A stretch of DNA of 64,000 nt, taken from the NCBI GenBank assembly GCA_945643635.1, contig CALZFC010000256.1:2041001-2105000 (forward strand), written 5' to 3'. Source of the DNA: Allodiplogaster sudhausi (lineage: Eukaryota; Nematoda; Chromadorea; Rhabditida; Diplogasteridae). How positions within the stretch are numbered: position 1 is the first letter of the stretch; each line of letters opens with the position of its first letter. The notes below the pieces were generated by a model. That model had not been told where the DNA came from. It made no database searches and saw only the letters and a list, made by a program, of their open reading frames with translations. Below are positions 59,658 through 64,000 of the stretch, in pieces. Both the position numbers and the translations under genes were made by a program.

Positions 59658-60200
59658 GGCGTTTTCTCTCAACCATCGAAATTTCTTTTTTTTTTGCTTT
59701 GCACATATCTTTTTTACTGTCTTTTTTCTCTCTCACTGTCTCTCTCGTTCCCCTGTCTTTCATTATCGGACTATCTCTCCTATTCTCTCTCTCTCTTTAT
59801 CCATCTATCTCTGTCGCTTTCTATCTCCATTCCGCTCTATTTCTCTCTCTCTCGCTCTCTGTCTTCATCCCCCTTTGTAGCTTTCTCCCTCTCTCTCTCT
59901 CCCTCTCTCTCTCTCTCTTCTCTTCCTCTATGCCTTAGCCGTGTGGATATTACGTGGACGGCAGCAAGGAGATCCGGACCCGATGATTTTCTCGACGGGC
60001 CCCGGGATATCGGCCCGAGGAGAGAGAGAGAGAGAGAAGCTAAAGAGGAACGGCTCCCCTTTTTCACATCTGCTGCCGGGCAAAATGAACAGGAAATAGA
60101 GAGTGATATAAAGAGTAAGAGAACGAGAGAAGAGAAAGGGAGAGAGAGGAAAGGAGAGAGAGAGAGAAATTGAAAGGATGAGAATAGCTCCAGTGGCAAA
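59160..60200. other. CT-rich block, small island, GA-rich block
   Basis: CT-rich 59220-59300 and 59590-59935, then an island at 59936-60020 (open in all three plus frames), then GA-rich 60018-60175. The island at 59390-59460 may be an exon but has no clear splice pair. Confidence 0.35.
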
Positions 60201-60212
60201 GAGAATGGCTTC

Positions 60213-60300
60213 TTAAATATATCCGCCCATCTGCCGAGATATCCTCCAGATTAAAGCACTTTTCCTCTTCCAGCTTGAATTTTCCCTTGAGATATATGTA
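60213..60300 (-). CDS. Candidate exon
   Basis: Minus-strand frame reads GKFKLEEEKCFNLEDISADG then RIYLR after an AG (atctcaag). Ordinary composition between repeat blocks. No partner exon identified. Confidence 0.25.
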
Positions 60301-61484
60301 TACGATTAAGAAATAACTTCCCGTATTTAATGTGACGTTTACCTTTTTATTCTTGCCCACTATGTCTCTGCATCTTATATTATCGTGTCTTATCACTCTC
60401 TCAAGTCTCTCGAGTTCTCTTCCCCCTTCTGTTACTCTCTCTCTCTCTCTCTCTCTCTCTCATTCTCTCTTTCTCTCTCTTACCTTTCTGGCCCTCTGCT
60501 GGTCGCTTACTCATGCTGACCACTATTCTCTCGATTACAAAAATGCAATCTTAGTCACTGTGATTTTCTCCTTTCTCGATCTCCAAATCACATTAGTTTC
60601 TCTTTGCACCAAAGAACTTTGAATCAGCGACTTTTTTTATTCCTCAAAATTCTTTTCATTTATGTCCTTTTACATCAGCCGATTCAGTGCGCAAATAGAA
60701 ATTGATATGTATTCATACATATGTTTCTCCTTTTGAGTATAATTACGGCGACGAGGAAAGAAGATATTTGAGAGAGAGAGAAAAAGGGCAAACAAATGTG
60801 GCCCGGACTTGGCAAATGGGTGGGTTGGAAAGACCAGTGGATTGCTAGAGAGAGAGATTCAGAGAGAGATATAGAATGTGAAGAACGCTATGGGGAGACG
60901 GAGAGAAAGAGAGAGAGAGAGCATAAGATAGAAACAAAGAGAGAGAGAGAGAGAGAGAGAAGAGTCTTATTTTAAGGTGGCTCTGGCCGAACTGGTCGGA
61001 CTGAACAGAGAAACAAAAAGAGCAGATGTTCAATCATGCGTGTGGAGACTGGGACAATTTGAACGGGCGTGAACTGAACAAAGGGTTCTGTTTGTATTCC
61101 TGGTGGAAAAGCAAGCAAACAAAGGAAAACGCCTTTTCTGCGCATGCGTCTTGATCGTCGTCCAAAAAGAATTTCTCTTTTTGTTGCTGACTACTATCAC
61201 TGATAAAGAGCGACAGCTAGAGAGGGTGAGAGGGAGAAAGAGAGAAAGAGAGAGAGAGAGAAGGAGATAGAGAGAGTGGAAGAGAAATAGAAGTGAGATA
61301 AAGAGAGGAAGAAACAAAGAGATGTATGTATGTATGCAAATATTGACAATGCGGAAGAATGCGCCGATTTTAGTGCATGCTTTGGAAGATAAAGATTAAA
61401 TGCCATTTCTCATTTGCCGATTGTACTCGCTTCCATGATGTCATGTTGCGCTTTTAACTGCTCCATTTACGACATCTCTCTGCT

Positions 61485-61515
<31 letters not shown>

Positions 61516-62100
61516 CTCTCTCTCTCGCACTACTTCTTCCTATTCCTCTCTTTCTCTCTCTCCCTCTTTCCCTCACCACTCGCTCTCTCTCTCTTCACTG
61601 ACAAATACGAATATCTGAGAAGTGATGTAATCCGAGAGAACGAGCACATGAGTAAGTTCCTGACATGAAGTATGCGTTTGCCTTCTATGGCCTGGAGATG
61701 CGATTTTGGGCCTGCGTATTCTCATTCCCTCTCTCTATCTCTCTCTCACACCCTCTATCTCTCTCAATCTCTGATAATCTTTTCCTCTCAGACTCTATCA
61801 CCCTGTCTCGCCTCTCTCCTTTATTGCACTCCTCATCTCTTTGTTACTCTTCTTATATCCATCCATTTCTATTTCTCACTATTCTCGTCTTCCACATCTT
61901 CTCCCTAATTCACCCATCGCTTTTTCTCGCTCCGTTCCCCTGGGCAGCTTCTCGAAAGCGCTTCCATCTTTGTACTACTTCCCAAAAGGCTTGCCTGCAC
62001 TTTTGCAACAAAAAGAATCAGTAGTCTCACTCTATCTCTCTCACACTCTCTCTCTTTCTCTCTCTTTCTCTCTCTCTCTCTCTCGCTCTCTTTCTCTCTT

Positions 62101-62133
<33 letters not shown>

Positions 62134-63127
62134 GTCTTCTGTCTCTCTCTCTAACTCTCCTCTCAATCTCTCTCTACCCTCTCTCGTAACTGCTCGTTCT
62201 TTTTATATTTTCGTCCGTAACTTAGAGTGCACGAGCATACATTCGCTTGAACATTCTCTGTATGTAGTCTATGCATACATATATGCATATTTCCGTATGA
62301 TTAGCATGATCACCGTGATAACACTCTGTTTTCACCGTCCGAATCATTCGTGGGCTCTTTCGTAGTGCAGTGACAACAGCATAGTGATAACCAATCAATG
62401 ATGGTATTTAGGATCAAACTATTATCGGAAATTACTCGCGCATTTTGTTGAACTAGTACAGTAAACATTCTTGCCTTCTGACGCTATTTCCCCTCTTGTG
62501 GTGCACTTAAAAAAATGTTGGAATCCACACGCTCAAGGGATAATGTATGGGCATCTTAAAGAGAAAGTGAGATAGGGAGAGAGAATGAGGGTCAGAGAAA
62601 GAAATAAAGAAAGTGAAGACAAGGAGAGAGAGAGAGGAAGGGAGAGAGAGAGAGCAAGCGAGACAGGGAGAGGGAGTAGGAGAGGCAGAGAAAGAAATAA
62701 AATGCCAAGCAAGATAGAGAAAGCGAGAGAATACAAAAGATAGAGAGAAGCAAAGTATCGTTTGAGCGTGACGACAGAATTTTCAATCTCTTTCTTGCAT
62801 CTGCACCGCCACAAAGTGGAAGCATCCATTGGTTTCTGGTGCTTTGGCGCTTAAACGTCAAAAAACTTTTTTTTAATTGTTGTTTATTTCTCCATTCATC
62901 CTTGTTTTTCGTCCTTGCTGCTTTGGCGACAAAACGCCAAAAAACTCCCCCCCCCCCCGTCTTATTACTCGGCGACTTTCATCTGAAAATGCATATTCAT
63001 ATTTTGCATCGCAAACTTCCTCTGTTTTCTTTGACTTCTCTTGGTTACTTTTCTTTACGTCTTCCTCTGTGTTCATGGTTTTTTTCTTTACTTTCTCTCT
63101 CTCTTTCCGTCTGCTTCTCTCTCAATA

Positions 63128-63160
<33 letters not shown>

Positions 63161-63240
63161 TCTGATTCGTTCCATTTGCCGCACCTTGTGTTTCCACGTC
63201 GCTAATTTTTTATTTGTATTCTGTCGGCCGTCTTCGGTAG
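60300..63240. other. Alternating tracts with exon-like islands
   Basis: Tracts: (CT)n 60435-60480, GA-rich 60760-60960, GA-rich 61215-61320, CT-rich 61480-61600, 62035-62180, GA-rich 62560-62700, CT-rich 63090-63165. Islands: 60961-61070 plus (ESYFKVALAELVGLNRETKR before a gtgaac); 61600-61651 plus (DKYEYLRSDVIRENEHM before gtaagt); 61935-62008 minus (CRQAFWEVVQRWKRFREAAQ); 62700-62850 minus. No joined model. Confidence 0.3.
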
Positions 63241-63249
63241 CCCTGTCGT

Positions 63250-63506
63250 ACACATAAAGTGCGCGGAGGAGTCTTTACTTTTTGTGCCGCGAGACCCGGC
63301 CGACCAAACTAGAGCGCAGCAGGTGCATCAAGAGTGCATTGGGATCGCGAGGACAGAGAGAGGGAGCGGGTGAGAGAGAGAGAGAGATGAGAGAGAGAAG
63401 AGAGAGAAAAGAGGGAGATAGAGCAATTAAGAGAGACTGAAATAATAGAGACTGGGAGAAAGAGACGGAGAGATTGACTGAGAGAGAAAGGAAGAGTAAA
63501 AGAGAC

Positions 63507-63541
<35 letters not shown>

Positions 63542-63850
63542 TAGGAAAAAGAAAAAAAAGTTAAAGAGAATTGAAACAAGTGATTTGACAGCGAACGCGA
63601 ATGACTGGAAAGTTAAGCGACATGAAAGACAAATGAAGGGGATAGAGAGAGAGTGAGATAAAGAAGGGAGAGTTTTAGAGAGAGAATAGAGTGAGGGAGA
63701 CAGAAGAAACAAAAGAATAAGAGAGAAGAGAGGAGAGAGGTAAACGAGAGGCAGACAAACGATGCAAAGTATTTTTCGACTCTTCAAGTAGCTGCGTTCC
63801 AGTATGTATTGTCGAATCCCTTGTAGCCGTAGGAACCCGATAAACAAGGT
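63250..63850 (-). other. Exon-like islands at the window edge
   Basis: Minus-strand frames at 63335-63262 (PRDPNALLMHLLRSSLVGRV) and 63850-63770 (one frame reads GSYGYKGFDNTYWNAAT then stop, another stays open). They are separated by about 400 bp of GA-rich sequence on plus and could be the 3' end of a gene outside the window. Confidence 0.25.
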
Positions 63851-64000
63851 CGAGAAACGAGCGAATGAAGACAGAGATGGAGAGAGAGAGAGAGAGAGGA
63901 GGGAAGAGATAGTGGAGAGAAGAGGAAGGGAGAGAGCGAGGTAGAGAGAGAGAGAAAAAAAGATGTCCGGAGGGAACAGAAAACACGTCTTCGTTGTTAG

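Noticed and set aside
58466..59938. 490-codon plus-strand open frame rich in Ser and Leu
   Set aside because: It is the translation of (CT)n blocks; composition is only S, L, F and P, and the frame has no domain.

Overview
The window is eukaryotic and comes from a compact invertebrate genome, most likely a nematode. Protein-coding information sits in many short exons (about 45-180 nt) with GT-AG introns, conserved eukaryotic families are present (a TBK1/IKK-epsilon type kinase, a class B/adhesion-type 7TM receptor, signal peptidase subunit SPCS3), and there are no bacterial operons or ribosome binding sites. The nematode guess rests on the small exons, on the N-terminal half of SPCS3 resembling the worm protein as I remember it, and on an IKK-epsilon relative being known in worms; it is an inference. 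The whole window is loaded with (GA)n/(CT)n tracts, and most long Ser/Leu or Arg/Glu reading frames are translations of these tracts, not genes.

Left part (0.7-40.1 kb): three degraded copies of one ancestral block, in the order [TBK1-like kinase, + strand] - [unknown protein X, - strand] - [7TM receptor with mucin-like, lectin-like and EGF-like ectodomain, - strand]. Unit 1 (about 0.69-4.5 kb) holds an internally deleted kinase (1382-4099) and only the last exon of X. Unit 2 (about 5.31-25.1 kb) is the most complete: a kinase of 18 exons, 620 codons, reconstructed in frame throughout (6522-13476), gene X (13824-15992) and receptor A (16177 to about 25.0 kb). Unit 3 (about 27.75-40.1 kb) has lost the kinase, keeps a truncated X (28.27-29.88 kb) and has receptor B (30055-40104) with a missing TM1 exon, a 1.08-kb foldback element in an intron and a coding 30-bp minisatellite. 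Receptor A has a one-base frameshift in TM2. So both receptor copies carry lesions, while kinase copy 2 appears intact. The pairing of an innate-immunity type kinase with an ectodomain-rich receptor in a locus that keeps duplicating is the most interesting biology here.

Middle (40.1-47.9 kb): dispersed repeats, two related palindromic elements (43.9 and 47.7 kb), and a gene for signal peptidase complex subunit 3 (minus strand, 44.8-46.3 kb) whose conserved C-terminal third is missing.

Right part (47.9-64 kb): long alternating polypyrimidine and polypurine blocks with short islands of ordinary composition that look like exons. A three-exon minus-strand model at 52.0-53.4 kb joins in phase; the other islands are reported singly at low confidence because several frames on both strands are open.
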